Of a stretch of DNA of 64,000 nucleotides, positions 44,773-57,000 are shown piece after piece; within the stretch, counting starts at the first letter, position 1; each line of letters begins with the position of its first letter. The stretch is from the NCBI GenBank assembly GCA_025617375.2, contig JAMYGW020000001.1, positions 2,232,001 to 2,296,000 of the forward strand, given 5' to 3'. Source of the DNA: Acarospora socialis (Eukaryota; Ascomycota; Lecanoromycetes; Acarosporales; Acarosporaceae). Position numbers and translations under genes: made by a program. The notes below the pieces were generated by a model. That model worked only from the letters and a program-made list of their open reading frames with translations. It ran no database searches and was not told the DNA's origin.

Positions 44773-45107
44773 GATTGCTCTCGTTGAAGGATATTGCAGG
44801 GAATGATACGCCTTTAGTGTTCGCTGTCAAAGTATGTCTTCAAACACGAAGAGCGCAAGCTCCTCTTCTACCCAAACGAGGCTGATGCCTCAATTGAACA
44901 AGCTTATTCAAAGACACTTCTCAAAGCTGTACACGTGCCGTATTCAGACCCGTATGGTCTTCGCTTGATCAACCAATATGTATATGGCCGATATTGCCTC
45001 TCAGCACAATGCCGCCCCCCGAACGCCCCTCCTAAGAAGTGAGTCAGCGGGTCAAACCCAGAATGTCATTGTCACTTCGACGCGGACTCACAGATCCCGT
45101 ATGCCTA
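44773..45107. other. short convergent spacer
   Basis: 335 nt between the GGCT-like and PEX11C stops; no further gene seen. Confidence 0.5.
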
Positions 45108-46051
45108 TCAAGCCGTCTCCGCCCAAAGCTCCTTCAACCCCACCGCGCCCGCCACCATACCCAAAAACCCCACCCACGCCTCACTGACGCACCCTTGCTC
45201 CAAGCTCCAATGCACCGTCAACGGCGCATACGCCGCATTAACATACACCTCCCTCCACCAGCTCTCCTCGTCCCTGCCCCTCTGCACCTTCTCCTCCTTC
45301 CCCTCCCCACCAACCCCCTCCCCATCTTTTCCCCATCCCCTCAACGCCCTCACCCTCACCAACCTCCCCAAATCCAACAACACATGCGCCATCCAAAACC
45401 TCGAACTCCACACCCACCACCTCGCCTGCCTCGCCCGCGACACCCTCACCACCCCATGCTGCCCCAGATACGCCCCGTTCTCCAACACCTGATACCCCAC
45501 ATTGACCGCGACCTGCGCCCACGCCAGCCGTCTCAGCAGCCCGTCCGCCGGCGGCGCCCGCCACACGCGCGCGGCCCACGTCCAGATCCCCAGCAGGCCC
45601 CAGAGGCGCAGGAAGACGCGGACGTCGGCGACGAGGTCGGCGAGGGCGCGGAGGGCGCGGGAGGAGCGGAGGAGGCGGGAGGAAGCGGCGGGGGTGAGGG
45701 TCGCGATGAGCGTTTCGCCGGGGAGGAGCGTGGTGGTGGCTTTGGTGGCGAGGGCGGTAGCGGCGGAGGAGAGGCGCCGCGTCGAGAGGGCGTCGAGTTG
45801 TGCGTAGAGGAGGACGAGGGTGTAGTTGAGGGTTAGGAGCGTGGTGTCGAGGCCGGCGGTTGTGGAGAGGACGCTACGGGAGGGAGTGGAGTTAGATGGT
45901 GATGAGGATGGAGGGAGGGAGGGAAGGAGGGGGCTTGCCGGTTCGCGTGGGCGATTGTGTGGTCCGCGCGGGAGATGTAGTGGGGTAGCCAGTGCTGTTG
46001 TTGCTGTGGCTTGGGTGGATTTTCGCTGGAAGGCGTGATTGCGTCCGCCAT
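45108..46051 (-). CDS. PEX11C: PEX11C-type peroxisomal membrane protein
   Basis: Two exons (45939-46051 and 45108-45873) on the minus strand; 292 residues. The opening HWLPHYISRADHTIAHANRVLSTTAGLDTTLLTLNYTLVLL is characteristic of filamentous-fungal Pex11C, a peroxisome proliferation/division factor of the Pex11 family. Later segments (VRVFLRLWGLLGIWTWA, LAWAQVAVNVGYQVLENGAYLG, and the C-terminal helix) are amphipathic or membrane-associated, as in the family. The 65-nt intron has a GC donor (GCAAGC) rather than GT, with a good CATCTAAC branch site and CGTAG acceptor; read-through would shift the frame. The coding strand is C-rich in its first half and G-rich in its second. Confidence 0.85.
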
Positions 46052-46427
46052 TGTGGTTGAATGTTAGACCTGAATTGAGGAGAATAATGAGGGCCGATTG
46101 GAGTCAATAGTCGGATTTATAGGAAGTGGTAGGTTGATAAGTTTGGGGGTTTCGCTTGCCGAGGCATCTTCTCAACCTCTCTGCACGACAATGCATGAGA
46201 CATGGTTGCTTCGATCTTCTAGTATACAAGTCACAACGATTGAGATCTGTTTCAAACATTGAGTACACATGTCTTGTGATTCCCAAGCTTAACGACAGTA
46301 CTTTTGGCATCGATATATAGCACAATGATCGCGAAATGCCCTACGTGTGGGAACTGTCCACCACAACCGCCTAACCTGTCCTCAGAGCTTTTCAAACTCC
46401 CAGGGACGATGAAATGCACTTCTGCTC
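46052..46427. other. intergenic region
   Basis: 376 nt upstream of PEX11C and downstream of the 46428 gene; nothing else seen. Confidence 0.5.
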
Positions 46428-47612
46428 TCAAACAGAGATGATGATATCTGCCGTTCCCAGATCCACGGCCTCCTCCGTGACAGCGACACCCTCCTCAACC
46501 TCAACCTCACCTTCCTCGAACTCTAGTCCATCCAACCCATCCTCCCCGGGCAACGGCACTTCTGCCGCGTCTCGAAGAAGCTGATTGTTTATCTCGTGCC
46601 ATAAGCTCGCGTCGAACTCCTCCGTCTTTTCCCCGTCTTTTGAAGATGATTTCTTGGACTTCTTGCTGACGCCGCTGGAGTAGGAATGGCGTCGACGACT
46701 CATGAGCATCCCCCGTAACGCACGCTTGACGATTTTGCGAAATCCTACGCCGGACTCGTCTCCCTCTTGCTCTGCGCCCTCCCCGTCTGTTTGCCTGAAG
46801 TGTTTGCCTGGGGAAGCGCGATCGTTCTCGTCCGAGGTCTCGGACTTGAGGTCCTCGAAAGATTCGAAGATCAGACGTGGCTTCCGCAGCCCGAGATTGC
46901 GAGCGACGTTGACGTCTGTTACTCTACGCTCGCCGAATCCGGTACTAATGTCCTCCGTTGTACTGCTGGCGAGTACATCCTCGAGACTCTGCCATGAGCG
47001 ATCGCGGTACGTCGGACGACATGTGTGACAGCAACTCCAACGGCACTCTGGAAACAGGTTTATCCTCGGCCTCGCCAGCTGCTCAGCTACTGAAAGTGTA
47101 GACCTTGTCTCGGCGACGTCGGTGACGGTGTGTAGCGGAGGGCGTGTGTTTGTCTCCACGGACGGCAGGCTTGTCGAAGCTCTTTGCGGCGAATCCAGCG
47201 TGACATGCCCATGCCCAACGCGGAGAGATTGTTCTAGAGCTGCAATGGTTTCATTGACCTTCCGTTTCTGTGCGTCAAGGACCTCGACTTGCTCGACAGT
47301 GTAATGGCCGTCCTTGATGGCTTTGACGATCCAACCACTCATCTGATGCGCTGCTCTGTGTTCTTTCTCCGCGATCGCAGCTGGATACTCTATCTCTGCC
47401 ATTGACTTGCCCACGCCGGTTGTATGGTCAGCTACGCTTTCTTTGTCTTGAGTGCAAGTGTAGATCCAGCCAATATCCGGGATGCAATTACAGATGTAAC
47501 ACCTATAAGCACCGAAAAGGCGCGTCATGGTGAGGTGAGTGCATGCTGCGCGGCGCGTGGTGTCTGAAGGGAAAGCTTGACGTGTTGAGACCGGCGCAAC
47601 TGTCACTGGCAT
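46428..47612 (-). CDS. hypothetical fungal protein with paired cysteines
   Basis: Single exon of 394 residues. An N-terminal Cys pair region (YRCYICNCIPDIGWIYTCTQD, about 36-57) and a second cluster (CRWSCCHTCRPTYRDRSW, about 197-214) could together bind zinc. A helical HQMSGWIVKAIKDGHYTVEQVEVLDAQKRKVNETIAALEQ lies between them. The C-terminal half is basic then acidic, with a run of Ser/Lys and an acidic tail (GLDGLEFEEGEVEVEEG). I recall similar uncharacterised proteins in dothideomycetes and sordariomycetes. Translation could start at Met 29 instead. No function can be named. Confidence 0.72.
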   Translation of the reverse strand: MPVTVAPVSTRQAFPSDTTRRAACTHLTMTRLFGAYRCYICNCIPDIGWIYTCTQDKESVADHTTGVGKSMAEIEYPAAIAEKEHRAAHQMSGWIVKAIKDGHYTVEQVEVLDAQKRKVNETIAALEQSLRVGHGHVTLDSPQRASTSLPSVETNTRPPLHTVTDVAETRSTLSVAEQLARPRINLFPECRWSCCHTCRPTYRDRSWQSLEDVLASSTTEDISTGFGERRVTDVNVARNLGLRKPRLIFESFEDLKSETSDENDRASPGKHFRQTDGEGAEQEGDESGVGFRKIVKRALRGMLMSRRRHSYSSGVSKKSKKSSSKDGEKTEEFDASLWHEINNQLLRDAAEVPLPGEDGLDGLEFEEGEVEVEEGVAVTEEAVDLGTADIIISV

Positions 47613-49877
47613 CTTGCGGACGCGGAGTCTGATGGTAGGCTACTAAGCTTTCGCAAACTGGATTCACCGAGTGAATTTCTCAGAAGAAAGGTGCAGATTG
47701 ATAAGGGCTACTGTGTTGATATTGAGTATGGAAATTTTCGATGCCATTTCTCGCGCGGTAATGGATGACGATCATTTTCTAGCCCTAATGCTAAGCACAA
47801 CATGTACTAAAGATTAGCTTAGGAAATGTCTTCCACTACACTAACGTACATACAGATCTGTCTCTGGCAGCAGATATTCAGCATGGGAGTCACTAGAGCA
47901 CAATGATTTGCTTTGGCAATCACATCTATACGCCGTGACATGCCGGCTCGTTTCGTCTGATACTGGGCGAGAATGCTTTAGAGCATCAGTTCCTGGTCAT
48001 TTACAATCCGCCATTGAGAAGCAATCCGGTTAGTACGTGGGCTCGACAGTGACCAATACAACTGCTCGATGATCAATCTGTGATACAAACAGTCAACCGA
48101 CCCGTAGCAGACCCGGTAAAGTTGAGGATTTGCTAAACAACAACCCCTCAGGTAGGCAAAGAGACCTTACCATGACGTTAGAGCCGGATTGCAGAAGCAG
48201 TGAGTAGCGCGGCATCAGCATAGCACGTGTTTTAAGTGCAGAACAAAACATCCGCCGTTAGATCCTCCGGAGAGCCTTTATGACGCAACCAACCCCTTGT
48301 ATCTGGGATTGGTGGTCACCTTGGCATCATACATCAGCGCCTCTCACTCCATCGTCTCCCCGAGACGGTCAATCCTCAGTCTTGAAAGTCCTTCCATCAT
48401 TGCAAGTCTACCAAAGCTGTACCCCAAAGACCATATCAGGGCTATGAATAGTTATCGCCCATCTCCCAGGTCGTGCACAGAATACCCAGTTAGAGGTTGA
48501 GAAAGGACCCTCGTTGAAGGTCTCCCACAAAACTTGACCAAAGTAGGAAGTCATGAGGTACGATCCGCAAACCTGTGAGACGTCCGCCCTCCGCCTGTTA
48601 CACCATCTCTTTGGACAAGCGCTGAAACCTCGTCCCCTATACCTAAGGTACTCTGGTGATGCCTATGAGGCACAGGCCACTAAACTGTGAGCCGTCGCCA
48701 CAAGGCCGTCTCGACAGAAACTCACACCGCCTATGCCAACATCACAAACAAGCTCTTCGGCTGCCGACCCTTCCTCCGCAGATGGTACGCGCCCGGACAG
48801 GCTGAGCTGCCAAGCAGGTTCTCTAAAGCGGTAGTGTGTGGGTTGCATGAATGCTTCCAAGGCCGCCTCCACATGTCGATGACCTTGAAAGAGTGAGACA
48901 GAATGTCGGTTCGGTTGAAACAGTCGACACCGACACGTTGACCTTTGACATATCTTGCTGCGACGGATGGACGTATTCTGTGGTGGTTGCGACTGGTGAT
49001 TGGTTGGATACACCTCATGCTTCGAGGTCGAGAGCCGGAAAGTCACACCTTCACCAATCAAGAAGTTAGAGGAACTGCACTCGGCGTATGTTTGCTTCGT
49101 AGGTATTCTCATTCCCTTCTGGTTCAGCAACTCTCGGTCAAGCACTACACATTACGATATTGTTAGACGAGATGTGGCAGATCCTCATAAGATAAGAGAA
49201 GATTGGAAGATGGGGTGGCACAGCAAGGTACCCTGTTGTTTCCCAACTTAGTGCCGTCCCATCAATGCAAAGAAAGTAGTAGGAAAGAGTTGCCGGTTGG
49301 AGTCGAAACCCTGGTTTCTAAGGATTAGTATGTGCCCAACGATATATATTCCATCAGATACGATTCCTCGAGTCAAGGTTCTGATGGAAACGTGCAAAGC
49401 AAGCTGCCCCAGGTGTCGATATTGGAGGTACCTTTATCTACTGTGATGGAAAAGGTTGTCAGTACTTGTTCGGATCTGACATGCAGCCGCATCAGGGAGT
49501 TCATTTCGTGCTTCGCGTTTGATGTTACTCTGAGTTCTTAGCATTAGCATAAATGATGAGAATTCTACACATCCTGCTAGTTTGACCCAAGCTGGAACCC
49601 CCATCCACTGAAGTCTTGGAAAGGGAAATGCAGACCCTCGCCTCTGTGACTGGAGATCGTGAAGCCTTGATTTGGCTTGAGACCCTTTCCACATAATATG
49701 TTAATACCAGAACTCGCAACCACTAAATCCAGTAAGAGATATTAACAAGTTAACCACCCGCTTCTCTCTTCTCAGCATTCAGAATTGATCGACAAGAGAC
49801 ACCTGTTCTGTATGTTCTATGCTGGCTTACGAACCGGAGTCGAGCATCGGAACAGCAGGCTCAGGTCATCGAACCGT
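47613..49877. other. gene-poor region of about 2.3 kb
   Basis: No gene can be supported. Between about 48690 and 49240 the plus strand has three overlapping open frames in different phases. They include protein-like pieces (AYANITNKLFGCRPFLRRWY; TLTFDISCCDGWTYSVVVATGD) but cannot be joined by acceptable introns; this could be a decayed gene. Confidence 0.4.
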
Positions 49878-50850
49878 TCAATAATCCCGTCCAGGATAAT
49901 CGGTCCTGCCAGACGCGCTCCTCCCATCGCCGTAGTGCTGTCAAGTACATCGCATCAGCAGCTATCCAAGTCCCGTACATACGAGGCTATCTCCTGTTCC
50001 AGGACAAGGGACACCTACCTTCTTCCTTAAAGCAGCCAACCTCTTCTTCTTAGTGTGCGCATTGATGTAAGTGCCAATGACGAAAGCAATGACATTGAAG
50101 AACGGCACCCAAGTCTGCTCCGGCAAGAACTTCTGCGCGAACGCCAGGGCGATCGGCGAAGTGATCCAGCTTACCCTCATAACGGGCATGAAGCCGGACC
50201 GGACGGTAGCGCGCACTTGATGGAAGGTACGCGCGCCGGCGATGACGGCCATGAAGGCGAGGTAGACTGTGTTCTGGATCGGAGACACCTGTAGTAACGA
50301 AAGTTCCTCAGTACAGCCCGCCGAGACGCCGATGGCAAGTATCACCCGCCGTGAAGCTGGGGGTTCCTTACGACTAAATTGCTAACAAGGATTTGCAAGA
50401 TCTTCGCCTTCAGACTGGTCCTGCCAGCGAACAATCTCTGCAAGATACTGATGAGCAAATGGCCCAACGGCGCGCTGACGAAAGCGCCGTAGGCGGCCAT
50501 CTTCGGCACCCGCGAGCTGATGTAGTGGCCGTGCTTGCTCTTGTCGTGCGCGATCCACGACGCGAGCACTTCTTGCAGCGCGGCGAGACTGCCGGATGTG
50601 AGCATCTTCGTGCGCAGAGGGTTGCTCTGGAGTTGCTGGAGGTAGGCCTGTAGAGTTGGAGGTAGTCAGCATCGCGTCGTCGCCGCTTTGCCGCGCGTCG
50701 GACGTTGGGGGCTGAGCTACGTACTGCGAGGTAGCCCGTCTGGCTCTTGCCTCCCGTGAACTTTTCACCGATCTCGTGCGCGAGGTCATGCCTTCGGCCG
50801 CCGGGGATGTTGGTTTCCCTGACGGTCTCTTTCTCGAATTTGACTGACAT
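49878..50850 (-). CDS. Mpv17/PMP22-family membrane protein
   Basis: Four exons on the minus strand (50725-50850, 50372-50647, 50019-50288, 49878-49937), all in phase 0; 243 residues. The sequence AYLQQLQSNPLRTKMLTSGSLAALQEVLASWIAHD is the conserved opening of the Mpv17/PMP22 family. Then come GAFVSAPLGHLL, a helical stretch SPIQNTVYLAFMAVIAG, and the family block FMPVMRVSWITSPIALAFAQKFLPEQTWVPFFNVIAFVIGTYINAH. The final short exon (HYGDGRSASGRTDYPGRDY) is a typical fungal peroxisomal-member tail. The family has four helices in inner mitochondrial or peroxisomal membranes; with PEX11C nearby a peroxisomal location is plausible but not proven. Confidence 0.88.
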
Positions 50851-51293
50851 GGTGACGGCTTAGCGGAGGATGGTCCCTCGAGTAAGCGTTGGTGAGCCTT
50901 ATGAGAACCAGATTATGGTGAGAAAATTTGTCAACACTACGAGACTGTAAATTTCAGATCAGACCCGTCTCTCACAATCGTTAAGCGCACAGGTGGTTGG
51001 CAGTCAGTAAAAGGTACGGAGTAAGAAGCTCCGCTCGAGGGTGTTTGTTGTCACCGAGGCTGGTTTTAGTGTCGCAAGTGCAGCCGGGGAGGGGAAATGA
51101 TACCCGAGCTGGCTGCACTAAGGTAACATCCACACTCAAGGTTATGTCAGATATGACTAAGTTGCTACAAGCTACATTTTCATCTGTGACTGCGCTGTGA
51201 GCATTCCACGGTACACCGTTTCTAACTAATAGACAGCCCCTATCAATCCGGCGCCAAATTTTGAAACTCCATCATGTCGCTGCTATAAGCACT
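50851..51293. other. intergenic region
   Basis: About 440 nt, no gene or element recognised. Confidence 0.5.
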
Positions 51294-52719
51294 TCAAGTA
51301 CTAGCGACTGTCCCTTTACTTGTCCCTACTTGTATCCGCTCTCCTTCTCGAGCCAGACAGCCGGGAGGACAGATTTCGTCTACTCTCCTCATTAGACCGT
51401 TTGGCCCATGTACACGGCAGCCTTGGGCACGCTTCTTATCCTCAGCGCGCTTCTGCTGCTCAGCGGGTGTCCCATAACTCCAAACGATCTTGCTCTCATC
51501 TCCCTCGGCCCACCATCCTTTCCCTCCAAGCTGCCAGATCCTTGATCTCTCTTTTCTGGACTTCATCAGTCTCTCAGACAGGCTGTTCTCTTCACTGGAC
51601 CGTTTCTGCTCTCTCTCATACGCCCGTCGTGCCGTCCATGGCTTGTTGAACAGTCCCCAAGCTTCCAGCCTGGCCTTGTCCCACAAACAGTAACCCCACT
51701 CGCGGAGATCAGCCTGATCGTTCTCATAGTAGAGGATCTCGGCCCCGTTCGCCCAACACCACGCTTCAATAGGTCCGCTGTCGTCGTTTGCGCTCAAGGC
51801 CAGAACATCGTAGTTGGGTGCTTCTTCTCTCAAGCCTCGCTGAGCGGCAACGTCAACAACATCCTCTCCTTGTGCCCGTAACCCTTCATAGAGGAAGGAA
51901 TTGTCACTAGGCTTCAGAGGATTCAAGACGGCGTATCTATCATCGTAGGTTTCTGCTGTCACAAGTTGGTGTAGGAATCCCAAGCCTTGCGAGAGGTAAC
52001 CTTCCTTAAAGGGATTTTCGCCTATCATATGCTCAGTCGGATCGATACTCAACTCGCCCCAGTCGATGTCATGCTCAGCGACTTCATTGAAGCCCATGGA
52101 CAACCCTTGAAGCAGGTAGTCATGTATACATGCTAACTGCTCATTCTCCCAAGGCCAGAATTTCCTGAAGAACAGCTCCCGTTGCTCGTCCGGGGTAAAA
52201 CGTTCCTTGTTCTTGTATTGAGGTTGACGGATTCGAAAGAGGACGCAGTAGAGCTCGAAGCGATACAAAACGCGCTGAATGCGGCACAGCTTGTTCGAGG
52301 AAGGCGATTCGTACTCCGGATCAGGCTCCCAAGTAATAGGATGCACAGACAAGACAGAAGAACAGAACTCTTGGGCGAAGAACTCAACGTGACTATGGAT
52401 CGTGCTGAACTTGTAAGCTTCCGAGAGCGTCCACGTCGAGCGCAAGGGAGAGGGTCTGGAGTCTCGATAACGCTTCAGGAAATCTTCGATGGCGTGTTTG
52501 CTCCACGGCTCGATAACGCGTAACATCCCATAGTGCAGCCGCGTCAGAAATCACGTCTGGATGGACTTCGTTTGCCAGAACAGCGGCAACGATCAACGAC
52601 TTTGAGTCCGTGAATGCACGATAGAATGATGAGGACGTTCGTAGTAGCGCGTTCAGTGTAGAGATGTCTGGTAGGACGTAGAAAAGAGCGAGCTTGAGCT
52701 CAACTGGAAAACGTTCCAT
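51294..52719 (-). CDS. F-box-like protein, reading frame broken once
   Basis: The gene begins at 52719 with MERFPVELKLALFYVLPDISTLNALLRTSSSFYRAF, an F-box-like N-terminus. The frame stops at 52393. The rest of the protein, WSKHAIEDFLKRYRDSRPSPLRSTWTLSEAYKFSTIHSHVEFFAQEFCSS through to a long C-terminal half, lies in another frame, open from about 52545 to 51294. The two overlap by about 150 nt. Only a 16-nt GT...AG interval separates them at the joining place, too short for an intron. The C-terminal part is well conserved in style (WANGAEILYYENDQADLREWGYCLWDKARLEAWGL), so the break looks recent or is a sequence error. Intact it would have about 475 residues. Confidence 0.6.
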
Positions 52720-53484
52720 TAGGGCTACGTGATGTGGTGGGCTTGTAGGAGCGGTGAAGTGGCTCCTTTGAGTCCTCTTATGGTGCAGTCCTACAGAAGT
52801 GAGTTTGTAGATGACATGGAAAATGAGGTGTTGTGAGTTGGCAGTACGCTTACAAGACTGAGTGATTTGCTCAGCTCAGGCAGTTCATGGTTGTATAACA
52901 CAAGGAACTTCCCTAGCGTAGCAAGTGAGGTCAAGATAAACAATCTCACCTATGCTTGGCATCTATTCACATTACGCCAAAGAGATACAGGTGGAGGTAG
53001 TTATAGATATAGGAAGAGGCGCAATCTCCATTGTTTTCAACTATTGTGATTGCTTTTGATCTTTACAGATTGCTAGTTGAAAAGATAATGCCATGTAACA
53101 GAACTCTGACGCTAAACAGTATCAGCTTCGACTATCAGAGAACCCAGCGCTCAGCTAATGACAGATATCAATGCCCAAATCTATGATTAGATTGAGGGTG
53201 CCCGGAGTGCCTGCACAGCATTCACTGGTGCCCAGTTCCATTCATCTCAACCCCTCCCAACTTGGATCTCCTCTCTCGACGATCCACTGAGAACATATCT
53301 GCTCAGCCTCAGCTCTTGCACTGCTTGCTCCTTCTACCTCTTGAACAATTGACCTACCACATAGTACTCTTATGGCTAGGACCGCTCCCAACTGACTGCC
53401 TGGCGTTGAGCTCCTCATCCTCTCACTTGAACCAATCTCCTATCACATATCAGTCCCCTTCACATCACACCCACATCAACAGCA
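52720..53484. other. divergent intergenic region
   Basis: Promoters of the F-box-like gene and of the small gene starting at 53485; C/T-rich leader from 53380. No further gene. Confidence 0.5.
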
Positions 53485-53933
53485 ATGTCCGACGGCAACC
53501 AGGCCAAAGAAAACCGCTACTCCGCGCCCCCAGCCTACAAACCCCCGAGCGGCCATTTCGCCCTGCTCGATCCGGCCGCGCAGTCGTCACGCTTGGCTTA
53601 CGAGTGAGCAAACACTGAGAGGCCTGCGCCCGCAAAGGTGGTGGTGCTGTCGAGCTAACCGCATTTCAGAACCAATCAGAGTCGGGCCTACTTCGAGGAA
53701 CAGCATGTCGGGCGCGGCTTCAAGAGCCTGGAAGACCACAAGAAGCACCGGCAGCAGAAAAATGATTTGTTCCTAGCACACCACGATTTTGCCGTCCTGG
53801 AAGCAAAACATACCAAGTTTGCCGGTTTCGTAGGTATCCACGGCGATCCCCTGAGAGTGAGATGACAACTAACGGCACGAAGCCGGAGTACAGGCAGCCG
53901 CCTGCCGGAAGCTCCAAGAAGGGTCCGAAATGA
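53485..53933 (+). CDS. small conserved-looking three-exon protein
   Basis: Exons 53485-53603, 53670-53829 and 53883-53933. Introns are 66 and 53 nt, each with a CTAAC branch site (GAGCTAACC, CAACTAACG) and clean acceptors; 109 residues. The protein begins MSDGNQAKENRYSAPPAYKP and continues GHFALLDPAAQSSRLAYETNQSRAYFEEQHVGRGFKSLEDHKKHRQQKNDLFLAHHDFAVLEAKHTKF, ending in a Lys-rich GSSKKGPK. It is polar, helical in the middle, with no signal peptide or cysteine. The splice signals and frame arithmetic are good, so it is very likely real. I do not recognise its family. Because each exon is short it would be missed by ORF length filters. Confidence 0.72.
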
Positions 53934-54071
53934 GCAATGTTCCCGACATGGAATCCTATTTCTCTATGTATGTGTATAGCATGGCTCAATCTAAGATGAT
54001 GCATCAATGAAATCAATCAATACACATATCGCTCATCATCGAGTCCGTAGCATTACATACGTACTGAGAGA

Positions 54072-57000
54072 TCACGACCTCCTCCCCCGCCGCCCCACAT
54101 CCTCACCCCACTGCACCCGCCCCTGACTAACAGCAGGCGTGTCCGCAAACCTAATTCCCGGCGCCCTCCTCTCCCTCTCCCTCTCCCTCCTATCTTCGTC
54201 ATCCGCGCTCGGTTCCGGAACAGGCGCATGTTTCGGCCGTCTCGGCGCGCCATCATCATCACTATCGCTCTCATCCTCGCCCCCCAACGCCGCCAAGCGT
54301 CTGCGGCGTTCCGCTTTTGTTTCGCCCGCCGCAGCCATGTGCGAAACCTGTCTGTCGACCGTCGAAGGCCGCGCGGGATCGTGCTCAGGCGAGCTGGGTT
54401 CGTTGGCGTTTCTGCTGGAGGTGGTGAGGCGGCGGCGACGCTGAGCGGCGCTCTCTGGACCCGTCGAGTACTTGGCGACAGAGTCGGGGACGGAGTGGTA
54501 GGGTATGTCTTCGCCGTGGGAGTCGACGAGAGTGAGCCCTTCCGGGCCGTGCGCTCGGTCCGGGTCGGAGCCGACGCGTTGGAGTTTGGGCATATCGGCG
54601 TCAGTATCTTCCGACGCTGTTTGTTTATCGGCAGGTTTTAGGGGTTGGGTTTGGTGTCGCTGTGGTCGGAATCGTGACTTGGAAGCTTGCTCGGCTTTGC
54701 TGTGCTCTCGAGCGTGGTCTCGAGCTTCTTGCTTGACCTCCTCGGGTACGTCGCTGTTCTGAACGGCTTCGCATCGCGCTGTGGGATCGAGCTGTTGAAT
54801 CTGCCGGATAAAGTCCTCTTTGTTCATACGTCGACCGCCGGTGTTGACTGTGAAGCGAATACGATCGTCGTCATCGTCCACTATGGCCGATTTCTTCCGC
54901 TTCTTGGCTGGCTCTTTCGACCCTGCGTCAGACGGTCCCGCTTCGGTTGCGGCGTCTTTGGCGCCCAGACCCACCCATGTGCCCATGCGGTGTAAGCGTT
55001 GCCGGGTCGCTGCCGGATCAACATAACTGCTGCCTCTCCTTGCCATATCTCCACGCTTCTTCTTTTCCGGTGTCGGAAGCTCATACTTCTTCACAACTTC
55101 TCCGTCCTCATCCTCAACGATGATTGTGTTGCCGAATTGATAGGCATGTGCAGGTCCACGCTTGCGCTCTGGTTGTGGCTTCTCCCTTTCCACGGAAGGA
55201 CCAGCCTCGCTTTGGTTTCGCTTCAGACCATGCCAAGTACCCAGCCTCTTCTTCAGATTTCGGTACGGATGCTGGATGCCATCCTCCACAGCGTGGCGTA
55301 TCTCCTCGCCTTCGTTCTTCTCGTGTGGTTGATGCTTACCCTTAGAGTGCTCACCACTCGTCTCCCGTTTGAGCCTGTCTGCTTGCTCCTGAATGTGCTT
55401 ATTCTTTTCCTCGTCGGTCTCATCGTGAGTGTCTTCCATACTCAGAATATTCCCTTCCGAATCCTCAATCAACATAGTATCACCTTCTTGATACGCTTCA
55501 ACCGGAGGTTCTTCGACATCCATAAACTCTCTCCTTTCTGCACGCTTCCTGTCCCCAGACTCTTGCAGCTCCAGGCCATCAGGTTCGTCATCTCTAGCAC
55601 GACTGTCTGGTGACGACTCGCCTTTCTCGTTGAGCGTATCGGTCGGACTCTCCGCAGGGCTTACAACCTCAGCTCGCCTCTGAGGTGTGATTGCAGATTG
55701 ACTGATCGGACCACCAGGACCCATTCCTGAATCCCACCTCTTTCGCCTTGTTGCCGGCCGTTGGCTGGATGCGCGACTGTTGGGATTGCTAGGGTTGTCT
55801 TCTTCCTTCTGGCGTCGCAGGAAGTTGCCAGGCATACCAATCGGAGGTAGAGTACCCGGTGGGTATTCTGGTAGTTTCTCGTTCAACGACTCTGAATCAA
55901 AGTCGTCCTTCGACTTCGACATGGAATTTTTGGCGACAGATTGGATCCTCGGAAGCCGGTTCATCCACGAAGGGCCGTCCTCATTGACCTGAGTGTAGGA
56001 CATGGTGATTGTCAATGTATTGATACGCTTTCCAAGTGTGAAAACGGCGATAGAGGATCCATGAACCAAAATGGAAGAGATGACGAGGAAGGTTGTGATG
56101 GGCCAGATTAGCTCCACCAGTGCATAATACTCGCTCCCAGGGGGTGGAAGTTCCGCCAAGGGTGTCGTTGATTCGGTTTCCAGCTCAGCCCTGGCAAGGA
56201 TAGCTACAAAGATGGCTCCGACCCCGATGGGACCGAAATGCCCGGCGAACAGAGCCTCTCTCCATGTCTTAATGTCCGGTATGATTGGTTTCAGCGCCAT
56301 CATGATCGGTATTCGCCGGAACAAGATAACGAATATCGAGATGACAACGAGTCTCCATGGAGTGAGACCGATCTCCGGAGCGTTGTACAGCCCCCATGGG
56401 ATGATTGTACCGAGGTAGACGAAGTACGCCAAGTTGATCAAAAGATCGATAACGTTGGATACGTGGGACTCTTCAGTTTTCTGGGTGAACCATCCGTCAT
56501 TACTGAAGCCTACCCCAGCAGCGAAGCCAACAAGAAGGTCATCCATCCCCAGAAGACTTCCAGACCCAGCACAAAACAGTGCCAACACAAAGTAGAACAC
56601 CAGAAAACTCTCCCTGTCGATCAGGGCTTTTTTCTCCGCCCATTTGATCGCATGTCGAGCAAGATAGCCGAGAAGGAAACCGTACACAGCTCCCCAGACA
56701 CATTCATATAAGATGGTAAAGCATATCCAGTGAAAGGCCACTTTGTTTGAATAGGGTCGATAACGTAGAAGATATAGAGCAAGATAAATAAAAGGAAATG
56801 CCATGCCGTCGTTACATCCCGACTCGGCCGATAATAAGTCTCGCAAATGTTTCGGCACTCGTTTCGCGAATTTGCCCTTTCCGACAACAGATGATGCTAG
56901 GACAGGATCAGTTGCCGTCACGCAAGCCGCGACACACAAGCTTTCGAGCCAGTCTAGAGGTGGAACCATCCACCAGATAAAAAGGCTTGTCACCAGCCAT

